36,655 nucleotides of DNA from Rikenellaceae bacterium DTU049 (GTDB lineage Bacteria; Bacteroidota; Bacteroidia; Bacteroidales; DTU049). The stretch lies in assembly GCA_001513285.1 (NCBI GenBank), contig LFTI01000042.1, forward strand, positions 1 to 36,655. The letters run 5' to 3'. Each line of letters begins with the position of its first letter. The first letter of the stretch is position 1. This document shows positions 9,156 to 18,300 of this stretch, in pieces. A program made the position numbers and the translations under genes. The notes under the pieces are model-generated. The model made no database searches. It worked only from the letters and a program-made list of their open reading frames with translations, and was not told the DNA's origin.

Positions 9156-10163
9156 ATGAATAATTTATTTGAAGATCCAACAGAAGTATTTACACTAACC
9201 AAAGAAGGTACTCGTGAATTCTATGACAATCTTTATGATAAAATGATTGAAGAAGGCAAAGATGTCGTCGATTATCAAAAAATCAAAGCAATGTCTACAG
9301 GTCTACTTTGTCCAGAATGCAATAGCAGCCATGTAATTAAAAACGGTTTGCAAAGCGGAGTGCAAAACTACCGTTGCAAAAACTGTGGAAGACAATTCAG
9401 AGTTACAACTGGCACCTTTATGTATGGCATTCATGAAAAGGGCAAAATGTTAGAATATATCAAATGTATGTCTGCTGGCATGAGCTTGAGAGAATGTGCT
9501 AGAATAGTACATATTAGTCTCACAACAAGTTTCTTTTGGCGACACAGAATTCTTTGTGCTTTGCAATCTTTTGAAGACAATGTTAATTTCTTTGGAGTAG
9601 TGGAATTAGAGGAATTGCTAATGAATTACTCAGAAAAAGGTAAAAAGAAACGAGACAAGAAAGAATTAAAAAAGCTAAAGAAAAAAAAGCCAACAAAAAT
9701 AGCAGTTTTGGCTGCTACAGACAGAAGTGGAAATATACTATTCAAAAAATTAGAAGATGATAGAGTTCAAGCTGACCACATATCAGATTTTTTAAAATCT
9801 CGAATATCCAAAGATTCTGTGGTATGTGGCAGCAATAAAAAAGCATTTAAGACTGTAAATGCAGAACACATCAAACACAAAGAAATAACTAATAAAAACA
9901 AGATGAAAGGTGGTATATACAGTGTATCAAATGTTCATAAGAAGATAACTGATTTTGTTGGTTGGATATATTATAAGTTTCGAGGAGTAGCTACAAAGTA
10001 TTTAACAAACTATATAATGTGGTTTGTTGTGAGAGGTAAGTATCTGGCGGATAAGATTATAGAAGATACAGGGAGATTGCTGAATTTGGTAGCTTCAGAT
10101 AGGCGGGCGTGGGAGCGGTACAGTGATTTAATGTCCAAAACATATTTAATCTATAACATTTAA
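9156..10163 (+). CDS. IS1595/ISXO2-like transposase-family protein, possibly catalytically inactive
   Basis: This 335-aa protein resembles IS1595-family transposases. It has an N-terminal zinc ribbon (C52, C55, C74, C77), a helix-turn-helix-like stretch (about 105-135, SLRECARIVHISLTTSFFWRH), and the family's C-terminal block FRGVATKYLTNYIMWF (275-290). It aligns almost without gaps with the protein at 20050-21039. Where I expect the first catalytic Asp (family pattern VEIDE) it has ELEEL (150-154). The expected C-T-D of the second Asp is C224-G225-S226. The expected V-N-S-x-H is V260-H-K-K-I264. A Lys-rich insert (163-179) is present. This alignment is from memory and not computed. Terminal repeats are not clear; candidates are 9071-9087 with 10306-10322 and ACTAAGT at 9060-9066 with 10338-10344. 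It may be an old insertion or a domesticated protein. Confidence 0.8.
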   Translation: MNNLFEDPTEVFTLTKEGTREFYDNLYDKMIEEGKDVVDYQKIKAMSTGLLCPECNSSHVIKNGLQSGVQNYRCKNCGRQFRVTTGTFMYGIHEKGKMLEYIKCMSAGMSLRECARIVHISLTTSFFWRHRILCALQSFEDNVNFFGVVELEELLMNYSEKGKKKRDKKELKKLKKKKPTKIAVLAATDRSGNILFKKLEDDRVQADHISDFLKSRISKDSVVCGSNKKAFKTVNAEHIKHKEITNKNKMKGGIYSVSNVHKKITDFVGWIYYKFRGVATKYLTNYIMWFVVRGKYLADKIIEDTGRLLNLVASDRRAWERYSDLMSKTYLIYNI

Positions 10164-10350
10164 ATATTTATAATCATTTCCTTATCCTCTCACATAATAT
10201 TATCCTTATTATTGTTGTTACTTGTATTGTCAATTTATCTTTTCAGAATTGATACCATAACAATTATAGTAAATCTAATTTTTTAATATGATTTTAATAG
10301 TTATATTATTACAATTTACATGATAAATACAATTATTACTTAGTCGATTT

Positions 10351-11433
10351 TTATATTTCTCTATAGAGTAAATAACCTGCTATAATTATATATATAAAAT
10401 TAGGTAACCATGCTGCTACAAATGTTGGTATCACTCCTGCTACCCCATATGATACACTTATTTGTTGAAATAATATATAGCTAAAACTCAAAGCCAATCC
10501 TATAGCTAAGTTTAAACCCAATCCACCCCGTCTTTTATTAATTGATAATGCTACTGCTATTATTGTTAATATTATTGCAGCGAATGGGGACGCAAATCTA
10601 TTTTGTCTTTCTACTAATAATTCATTTATATTTTCCGCTCCTCTTTGTTTTTGTCTTTTTATGTATTTATTCAACTCATTGAAATTCATTGTTTCTAAAA
10701 GTGTTGTTTCATATGCTAGGTCATTAGGTGTTATCGGCAATAATGTATCAATAGTTTTATATCTTTGCAATCGTTCTGTACTGTCTTGGATTTCTCTAAT
10801 TACAACATCGTTTAATTGCCATTTATTAGTATTATTGTCATATTTTATAAATGAAGACATCATTTTTTGTTTCACTCCAGTTTGGTAATCAATCTTATCA
10901 ATTGATAGAAATGTACCTTCATAGTCTTTGACATCCCAATTTGCTAAGTACAAATAAGTATTTTTATCAAGTTGCAGGTGTATTTGTACTTCTTTGGTTT
11001 GGGGATTTCTTTTCACGTATGTGTTTTCGAAATTAATTCTTTTTTGATTTGCTGGTGGTAATATAAAATTTTGTAAAAAAAATGAAAATATTGCTAATAA
11101 AAAACTAACTGCTAAATAAGGTTTCAGTAATCTTTTAAAATCTATTCCCACGCTATACATAGCTATTATTTCAGATTTATTTGCTAGTTTAGATGTGAAA
11201 AATATCACAGATATGAAAATGAATAATGCTGAAAATAAATTGATAAAATAAGGAATAAAATTTAAATAATATTGTGTGATTATAAGTGATACTGGGGCAT
11301 CTTTGTCGATAAATTTATCTATTTTTTCTGATAAATCGAAAGCAATAATTATGAATATCAATAAAGTAATAGTTAATAAAAAAGTACTAATAAATTTTTT
11401 AGCTATATAAAGATCTATTTTTTTAATTTTCAT
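10351..11433 (-). CDS. LptF/LptG-family permease (YjgP/YjgQ)
   Basis: This 360-aa inner-membrane protein belongs to the permease family that, with LptB and LptC, extracts lipopolysaccharide from the inner membrane and sends it along the Lpt bridge. The topology is typical: three N-terminal transmembrane segments (about 12-35, 55-80 and 100-122), a large periplasmic beta-jellyroll domain (about 125-265), and three C-terminal segments (about 272-292, 300-322 and 332-355). The start IDLYIAKKFISTFLLT is the family's usual opening (D-x-Y-I-x-K-x-F). It overlaps tgt by 4 bases (ATGA), so translation is coupled; tgt followed by this gene is a common Bacteroidota pair. Whether it acts as LptF or LptG cannot be decided from sequence. 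Confidence 0.92.
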   Translation of the reverse strand: MKIKKIDLYIAKKFISTFLLTITLLIFIIIAFDLSEKIDKFIDKDAPVSLIITQYYLNFIPYFINLFSALFIFISVIFFTSKLANKSEIIAMYSVGIDFKRLLKPYLAVSFLLAIFSFFLQNFILPPANQKRINFENTYVKRNPQTKEVQIHLQLDKNTYLYLANWDVKDYEGTFLSIDKIDYQTGVKQKMMSSFIKYDNNTNKWQLNDVVIREIQDSTERLQRYKTIDTLLPITPNDLAYETTLLETMNFNELNKYIKRQKQRGAENINELLVERQNRFASPFAAIILTIIAVALSINKRRGGLGLNLAIGLALSFSYILFQQISVSYGVAGVIPTFVAAWLPNFIYIIIAGYLLYREI

Positions 11434-12554
11434 AATCTTTTCATATAGGTTTCTATTGCTTTAGGATAATATTTATCATAATCTCCTTTGATAATGTGAT
11501 AACGTATTTCTTGCATCAATCTTATATAAAATGCCAAATTGTGATATGATGCTATCATAGGACCTAGCATTTCACCTGCTTGAAATAAATGTCTTAAGTA
11601 TGATTTTGTTGTAGTATGATCTATTTCTAATGGACTTTGAATATCTATTGGAGAAAAATCATGTCTCCATTTTTCATTTTTTATATTAATAATTCCCTCT
11701 GTTGTAAATAATTGTCCATTTCTGCCATTTCTTGTAGGTATTACACAATCAAACATATCAACTCCTAATGCTACAGCTTGCAGTATGTTTTCTGGAGTTC
11801 CTACTCCCATTAAGTATCTAGGCTTGTTTTCTGGTAAAATATTATTCACTATTTTTATCATTTCATACATTATCTCTGCAGGTTCTCCTACACTCAACCC
11901 TCCTATAGCATAACCTAATGTATCAAATTGACTGACAAAATTAGCAGCTTTTTCTCTAAGGTCTGGGTATGTACTACCTTGAACTATTGGGAATAAATAT
12001 TGTGGAAAATCATATTTTGCTGGGTGAGTTTCTAAATATTCTATACATTTTATTAGCCATTTTTGTGTCAAGTCAAGTGATTTATCAGCATATTCATAAT
12101 CGGCAGGATGTGGTGTGCATTCATCAAATGCCATCATAATATCTGAACCAATGTATTGTTGAATTTCCATTACTTTTTCTGGTGTAAAAAAATGCTTACT
12201 GCCATCTAAATGTGAACGAAATTCTACGCCTTCTACGTTTATTTTTCTGATATTGGCTAATGAATACACTTGATATCCTCCGCTATCACTTAATATTGGT
12301 CTTTCCCAGTTAATGAACTTATGTAAGCCTCCTGCCTCATATAATATATCTGTACCTGGTCTCAGATATAGATGATATGTGTTTGCTAAAATTATTTGAG
12401 CTTTTATTATATTTTTTAAATCATTCCACATTATTCCTTTTACTGATCCTACAGTCCCTATAGGCATGAATACTGGTGTTTCTATCTCTCCATGTGGCAA
12501 TTTTAATATTCCAGCTCTAGCTTTTCCATTAATTGCTTTTATCTCAAAACTCAT
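11430..12554 (-). CDS. tgt: Queuine/preQ1 tRNA-guanine transglycosylase
   Basis: This 374-aa enzyme swaps guanine-34 for preQ1 in tRNAs with GUN anticodons, a step of queuosine synthesis. It is a TIM barrel: SDSGGYQVYS (89-98) holds the substrate Asp, GGLSVGE follows, and GVDMFDCVIPTRNGRNGQLFT contains the catalytic Asp and tRNA-binding segment. The canonical zinc site (CxCxxC plus His) is not visible: the matching region FSPIDIQSPLEIDHTTTKSY has no cysteine, although the later SYHNLAFY keeps the His. From memory, other Bacteroidota Tgt proteins also lack these cysteines. The gene is translationally coupled to the permease gene downstream. Its promoter carries a TAATTTTG box about 40 bases before the ATG. 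Confidence 0.95.
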   Translation of the reverse strand: MSFEIKAINGKARAGILKLPHGEIETPVFMPIGTVGSVKGIMWNDLKNIIKAQIILANTYHLYLRPGTDILYEAGGLHKFINWERPILSDSGGYQVYSLANIRKINVEGVEFRSHLDGSKHFFTPEKVMEIQQYIGSDIMMAFDECTPHPADYEYADKSLDLTQKWLIKCIEYLETHPAKYDFPQYLFPIVQGSTYPDLREKAANFVSQFDTLGYAIGGLSVGEPAEIMYEMIKIVNNILPENKPRYLMGVGTPENILQAVALGVDMFDCVIPTRNGRNGQLFTTEGIINIKNEKWRHDFSPIDIQSPLEIDHTTTKSYLRHLFQAGEMLGPMIASYHNLAFYIRLMQEIRYHIIKGDYDKYYPKAIETYMKRL

Positions 12555-12594
12555 TGATTTTTATTAGTTTTTAGTGAAATTTAACAAAATTAAT

Positions 12595-12602
12595 AATTAT
12601 TT
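12595..12602 (-). promoter_or_regulatory. -7 promoter element for tgt-lptF/G
   Basis: The minus strand reads TAATTTTG, 40 bases upstream of the tgt start. No good -33 element is seen. Confidence 0.5.
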
Positions 12603-12674
12603 GAATCTTGTTTTTATAAATGTGGATAGGTAACAGGTCAAAGAATGTGAATATTAGAAATTATAAGTTAAGTA

Positions 12675-13775
12675 TTAGTTAAGAACTTCTTTCACTTTCA
12701 TCTCATCAGCTTTATGATTAATGGTATATTTAGCTTTGATAACACCATCCTTCATAAATACTATTCCAGGATTAGCTCTTATAAACATCTTTAATGCAAT
12801 ATCATCTGCAAAGGCATAAGGTATTTTTAATTTATAATTATTTAATTGTTGTTCTACTAATTTGCTATCTGAGGAAGTAATTAAGTAAGTATTGAGATTA
12901 TATTTTTCAGCTAAGTTAATCCAATTTTTTAATTTTTCTGAATTTTTTTGATTAATTTTTTCAATATTATAACTAACTATGAGCATAGTAGGTTTTTTAT
13001 TTAGCATCACACTATCAGTGATATCATAACCTGTACTATCATATGTCATAATTAAGAGTGCTGGTTTTTGAGCCTTCTCTATTCTAGTATCTACAAATTC
13101 GTGTTCTGCCATCCATAGACTATCATCCCATGGATATTGATTAGCTGGATATTCTTCTAATTGACCAGTATTTATATTTTTGTAAATGACGAAATATTTA
13201 TCTTTTAGATTAGGATCAGGCTTCAGATCTACACCTATTTTGTAGGGTAAAAAATCAACTATAGGCAAATATGCAAGTCCATATGCTGATACACCAAAAA
13301 TAAATACCCCAGAGATTGCAATTATTATCCATTCCATAGTATTTTTTAACCAAGATTTTAAATATTTTCTTTGCCATATCACAAAAATTATAGCTGCAGT
13401 GATTATAATATTTTTGTAAAATGTATTCCAATTGCTTAGCTTAATAGCTTCTCCGAAACATCCGCAATCAGACACTGCATTTGTAATAGCTAGATATAAA
13501 GTAAGAGGTAAAAAGAATGCCATAAATATCAGCGAACCCCATATAGCATATTTAGGTTTCAAATTTACTAATAATGCAAAACCAATGATAAATTCTGCTG
13601 CTGGAATTAATATAGCAAGGGCTAGTGCAAATGGCATAAAAATATCCCAATTAAATGCAATAAAATAATCTTCTAATTTAAACTGAAATCCCCAAGGATC
13701 TACTGCTTTCACAAAACCTGAAAATACAAAAACTAATCCTATTAATATTCTAATAATATTTACTACTTTTTTCAT
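12675..13775 (-). CDS. BT_3928-family membrane protein (DoxX/MauE-like domain plus thioredoxin-like C-terminal domain)
   Basis: This 366-aa protein has an N-terminal four-helix DoxX/MauE-like membrane domain (about 5-135) with the motif DCGCFG at 103-108, a fifth segment near 148-170, and a soluble C-terminal part (about 185-366). The last 110 residues, from PTMLIVSYNIEKIN through GIVFMKDGVIKAKY, resemble a thioredoxin-fold domain that lacks a CxxC pair. This combination is characteristic of a Bacteroidota family usually annotated BT_3928. The redox role suggested by DoxX/MauE relatives and the CGC motif is inference. It is transcribed divergently from rdgB, with only 62 bases between the starts. 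The upstream box on the minus strand is GAATTTTG, one base off consensus. Confidence 0.85.
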   Translation of the reverse strand: MKKVVNIIRILIGLVFVFSGFVKAVDPWGFQFKLEDYFIAFNWDIFMPFALALAILIPAAEFIIGFALLVNLKPKYAIWGSLIFMAFFLPLTLYLAITNAVSDCGCFGEAIKLSNWNTFYKNIIITAAIIFVIWQRKYLKSWLKNTMEWIIIAISGVFIFGVSAYGLAYLPIVDFLPYKIGVDLKPDPNLKDKYFVIYKNINTGQLEEYPANQYPWDDSLWMAEHEFVDTRIEKAQKPALLIMTYDSTGYDITDSVMLNKKPTMLIVSYNIEKINQKNSEKLKNWINLAEKYNLNTYLITSSDSKLVEQQLNNYKLKIPYAFADDIALKMFIRANPGIVFMKDGVIKAKYTINHKADEMKVKEVLN

Positions 13776-13821
13776 AATAATTATTTTTTACAAAATTCTG
13801 AAATTTTTTTTAAATATTATT

Positions 13822-13829
13822 TATTTTTG
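13822..13829 (+). promoter_or_regulatory. -7 promoter element for rdgB, giving a near-leaderless mRNA
   Basis: TATTTTTG matches TAnnTTTG and ends only 8 bases before the rdgB ATG (13838). With transcription starting about 5-8 bases past the box, the 5' untranslated region would be almost absent. Confidence 0.55.
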
Positions 13830-13837
13830 CTAAAAAA

Positions 13838-14431
13838 ATGGAACTTATTTTTGCTACACATAATGAAGGTAAAGTTCACGAGATTCAAAATATTGTTGGA
13901 GATAATATTAAGATTTTAAGTTTGACAGATATAGGCTATTTGGAAGAAATCCCTGAGACAGGTAGCACATTTAATGAAAATGCCTTTGTAAAAGCTAATA
14001 CAATATATCAAATATATAGAAAACCTATTTTTGCAGATGACTCTGGACTCGAAGTGAGAGCTTTGAATGGCAGACCAGGTGTTTATTCGGCTAGATATGC
14101 AGGTGTAGGTTTAAAAAATTTCGAACCGCACATTGTTAAATTATTGAATGAATTGAACGGAGTAAAGGATAGAAAAGCAAGATTCAAATCAGTGATTTGC
14201 TTGATCATTAATGATAAAACATACTATTTCGAAGGGCTAATAAATGGACAAATTATAGATCATCCGCGTGGCAATAATGGCTTCGGTTATGACCCAATTT
14301 TTGTACCAGATGGTTATACAAAAACTTTTGCAGAAATGGATTTAGATGAAAAAAATAAAATAAGTCATCGCTCGCAAGCAATTCGTAAAATGATAGATTT
14401 CATTATGTCAGAGCCTCAAATTTCTGAATAA
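13838..14431 (+). CDS. rdgB: XTP/dITP diphosphatase (non-canonical purine NTP pyrophosphatase)
   Basis: This 197-aa house-cleaning enzyme hydrolyses dITP, XTP and ITP to monophosphates and keeps deaminated purines out of nucleic acids. The Ham1/RdgB fold signatures are all present: ATHNEGK (6-12, the usual (S/A)-x-N-x-x-K nucleotide loop), FADDSGLEV (65-73) with the catalytic Asp, GRPGVYSARYAG, GYDPIFVPDG and the C-terminal SHRSQA that contacts the base. The length is normal. It converges with panC across a 38-base gap that holds no recognisable terminator. Confidence 0.96.
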   Translation: MELIFATHNEGKVHEIQNIVGDNIKILSLTDIGYLEEIPETGSTFNENAFVKANTIYQIYRKPIFADDSGLEVRALNGRPGVYSARYAGVGLKNFEPHIVKLLNELNGVKDRKARFKSVICLIINDKTYYFEGLINGQIIDHPRGNNGFGYDPIFVPDGYTKTFAEMDLDEKNKISHRSQAIRKMIDFIMSEPQISE

Positions 14432-14469
14432 CTCGCAACAAGTTAATATAATATAAGTGGTCCAGACAA

Positions 14470-15300
14470 TTAAAATAATTCCATATTATCTATTAATCTA
14501 ACATCACCTAGCCAAGTAGCAATCAAAATAATCGGTTTCCCTTCATTCCAATCATTCATGGTTTTTAGATTATCAGCATTTACGATTTCTACATATTCTA
14601 TTTTAAAATCTAAAAATTGTGTTAAATGGTCTATGACCGCTTGTTTAACTTCATTAATAGATTTCTTATAAGCTAAATTTTTGGCTAAATATAGAGCTTT
14701 GTATATCTCTGGAGCTATTTGTAATTCATTTTCACTTAGCCTGAGATTGCGACTACTCATAGCCAGCCCACTTGGTTCTCTCACTATTGGTACAGCAATT
14801 ATCTCTATAGGTAAATTTTGCTGTTTCACGAGCTGTTTTATTATAATATATTGTTGGTAGTCTTTTTTGCCAAAATAGGCTCTATCTGGTTTAACAATAT
14901 TAAACAATCTATTAACGACTATTGCTACACCATTGAAATGTCCAGGTCTAAAAGCTCCCTCGAGGACTTTGTCTAAATAGCCAAAATCATAGCTCTCTTG
15001 TGGTGGCTCTGGATAGATTTCTTCTACACTTGGAGCAAAAACTACATCACAATTATAATTGTCTAATAGTTTAAGATCATTATCCAATAAACGAGGGTAT
15101 TTGTCGAAATCCTTTTTATCATTGAATTGTATGGGATTTACAAAGATGCTCACTACAGTAGTTGCATTATCTTTTTTGGAATTTTGTAGCAGAGATAAAT
15201 GTCCTTGATGTAGTGCACCCATAGTGGGTACGAGACCTATAGGATTTTTTTGACCAGATAAATATTCTTGCAGATCTTTTACTTTTTCAAATACTTTCAT
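14470..15300 (-). CDS. panC: Pantothenate synthetase (pantoate-beta-alanine ligase)
   Basis: This 276-aa enzyme makes pantothenate from pantoate, beta-alanine and ATP for coenzyme A synthesis. It shows PTMGALHQGH (25-34, where HxGH is the class I adenylate-forming motif), VSIFVNPIQF, the pantoate loop FRPGHFNGVAIVV, YFGKKDYQQ, and the KMSKS-like EPSGLAMSSRN. The length matches the family (about 280). A TAATTTTG box (15320-15327) lies 20 bases upstream. No panB or panD gene is adjacent. It is the same strand as the TPR gene, but the gap of 95 bases with its own promoter argues for separate transcription. Confidence 0.96.
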   Translation of the reverse strand: MKVFEKVKDLQEYLSGQKNPIGLVPTMGALHQGHLSLLQNSKKDNATTVVSIFVNPIQFNDKKDFDKYPRLLDNDLKLLDNYNCDVVFAPSVEEIYPEPPQESYDFGYLDKVLEGAFRPGHFNGVAIVVNRLFNIVKPDRAYFGKKDYQQYIIIKQLVKQQNLPIEIIAVPIVREPSGLAMSSRNLRLSENELQIAPEIYKALYLAKNLAYKKSINEVKQAVIDHLTQFLDFKIEYVEIVNADNLKTMNDWNEGKPIILIATWLGDVRLIDNMELF

Positions 15301-15319
15301 AATCTATAAAATTAATTTC

Positions 15320-15327
15320 CAAAATTA
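15320..15327 (-). promoter_or_regulatory. -7 promoter element for panC
   Basis: The minus strand reads TAATTTTG in the 95-base gap between the TPR gene and panC, 19 bases before the panC ATG. Confidence 0.55.
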
Positions 15328-15395
15328 ATAAAGAATGATTAAATATTTTTGTAATTGTGATAGGCGTTTAGGTAATAAATTTTTTATTAAAAATA

Positions 15396-18300
15396 TTATT
15401 CTTCCTGATTTGAATTTGTTTCATCTATGGTAACAAGATTATTATATTTATCTTTTGCCACATTAATGATAGCTACATCACCTTTATAATTGTTTATTAA
15501 ATGTTCTAAAGTAGCTTTTGCTTGATATAGATCTCCACGACTGAGATAAACATCTGATAGCAATATAAATCCTCGGGCTATCCAATCTTCATATGCAGCG
15601 AAATTTTCAATCAATAAAAATATTTTGTGTTCTGAATCATTTAAATCACCATTCATATAATCTATATATGCTAGATAATATGTAGCTTCAGCTCCTACTT
15701 CAGATTTATTATTTGAAATATTTTTACATATCTGAGCACATTCATTTATATTATTAGTTTGGAAATAAATACGTGCTTTAGTAATATTGGCCTGTAGTTT
15801 ATCATTTTCATCCATATCTGGACTATTAAGTATATTATCGGCTATTTCTATTACTTTATCGTAATTTTTAATATATTCATATGCTTTTAATAAATTTCTC
15901 ATAGCCTCTATTCTATTTATTTTAACTTGAGCAATTTGTAACAGTTTTTCATAGAGAGGTATGCTAGCTTCATATTCATTACGATTATAATATATTCGAG
16001 CAGCCTTAAATAATGAAGACTCTGTAAAACGAGAATTTGTATTAGTAACGTAAAGATAATCTTGTAAAGCATTATCGAAATTGCCTAAAGCATAATGGGC
16101 TTCTGCTCTGTAAAAATGTGCATTAATGCTAAAAGCTCCATCAGGAAAGTTTTGCAAATATTGATCAAAAGCAGCTATAGATCCTTGATAGTCGCTAGCC
16201 ATAAATTTATTTTCTGCAGTATTATAAAGCATCTCTTCTTGTTCACTTGAACTAATGGTTTTACCATATGATTGGGCAAAAGAGAAAAATTCATTTATCC
16301 TATCTGCATCTGTATAGATTTCCCTTAGAGCTATCCATGCATCTTTTTCTGATTCACTATTTTTATAATTCACTATTAATTGTTGCAATAAAGCTATAGC
16401 TTTATCATAATCTTTTTGATTGCGTAGAATTAATGCCTCTTTTAGCATAGCTTTATTAGCTAATGGATGATCTGGATATAATGTATAAATTTTATTATAC
16501 GTTTTTATAGCATCTACTTCATTTATCAACTCTTGGCTTAATCCTTTCTCATATAAAGCTTCTGGTATATAGCTAGAGTTTGGAAATTTTGTTATTAGTA
16601 AATCTAAATTATTAATTTTTTCATTTAATTGTCCTTTAATACCTAAAATTTTAGCATAAGATAAATAAGCATAATCAGCTTTTAGTGGATAATCATCGAT
16701 TACTTTTTTATATATTTTAGCTGCCTCATCGATATTTTTATTTAATAATAAAGCATCTGCATACCTCAAATACGCATCAAATTTAATGTTTACGGGTTCA
16801 TTATCAGATAAAGCAATAAATTGTCTAAAAGCATCTACTGCTAAAGAATACTTATTATTTAGCAAATATGAATAACCCAAATTATAATATCCTTTATTAT
16901 ATTCAGGTAAATCTTTTGAAGGTCCATAATTAATAAAGGTTTGATAATTAACTAGTGCAGAATCATATCGTCCTAAAGTATAAAAAGATTCTCCTTTCCA
17001 AAAAATAGCTTTTGCTTTTATTTTTCTATCAGTGCCGTAATTTATAGCTTTGTTTAAATTTAATATTGATTTATTATATTGTCTGTCTTTGAAATCTAAT
17101 AAAGCTTGATTGAGACAAGCACGCTGATACATATTTTCAATAGTTAGGTTTTTTCTAGGTAATTGCTCGATAATATCTATTACACGTTGATAATTACTAG
17201 ATATCATCAATAAATTTAAAATCAATTCTTGAGCCTCATTTATTCTAATTGATTTAGGATATTCCTCGATATATTTTTGCAATGCACTAATAGCTATATT
17301 ATACGGATCATTATCTAATTCATATGAAAGCTTAGCATAGTTAAACAAAGCATCTTCTTTAATTAAAGTATCAAAATTTAGTGAATATGCATCATAAAAA
17401 GCTTTTTGAGCAAAGTTTTTTTGCCCAGTATTAATATATGCCAACCCTAAATGATAAGCTGCATTCTGATATAGAGAATCTTTAGTTGTCATCACTTTTT
17501 CTAGATATTCTATTGCACATTTATAATCATTTATTGCATAACATAAGTATCCCATTAAATAATTATCATCTCTATTAATACCAGTCCGATTCATCTCAAA
17601 ATATGAATCTAAATGAAGTTTAGCTTTATTCAAATCTTTTTTGTACCAATACACTTGAGCTAGTAAACGATGTATCTCTGATTGATATTTATCTGCTGCT
17701 GTAGGCAATATAGACTCACCACGCAATATCACACTGTCTAGTTGATTAGTCAAATATTCTAAATATAAAATATTATAATTACTATAGCTCAGAAATAAAG
17801 AATCATCAGTTAATGATGATATTTTTTTGAAATCTTGTAATGCTACATGATAATTATTATTTAAATAATTTATATATCCAATATAATATTGTGCATAAGG
17901 GACAAACCATATATCATATTTCATAACATTAGAAAAATCTAACATTGCCTCATTATATTGCTGAGTAGAGAAATATGAATAACCTCTACGAAAATATAGT
18001 TCTGCTCTTAGACTATCAGATAGTTTATCATTTTCTACTTCATTAAAATAATCAATGGATTTTTTATAGTTTTTACTCCAGAAATAATTATTACCAATAA
18101 AAAATTTAGCTAAATTTACATTAACATGTAATGGATATTTGTCTATATATTCGATTAGTAATGATCTGGCATCATTATTATGCAACATATATGAACTGTA
18201 TGCTTTATAATATGAATAATCTGCTTTAGTAGAGTACAAATTATCTGGCAAATTTTCACTCATTTGTTTCAATAAGCTAAATTGTTTTTTATTATACAGG

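Noticed and set aside
8935-9160. tRNA-Gln as an integration site for an element carrying the 9156 gene
   Set aside because: The transposase-like gene lies on the tRNA 5' side, there is no integrase, and no duplicated tRNA 3' end is present.
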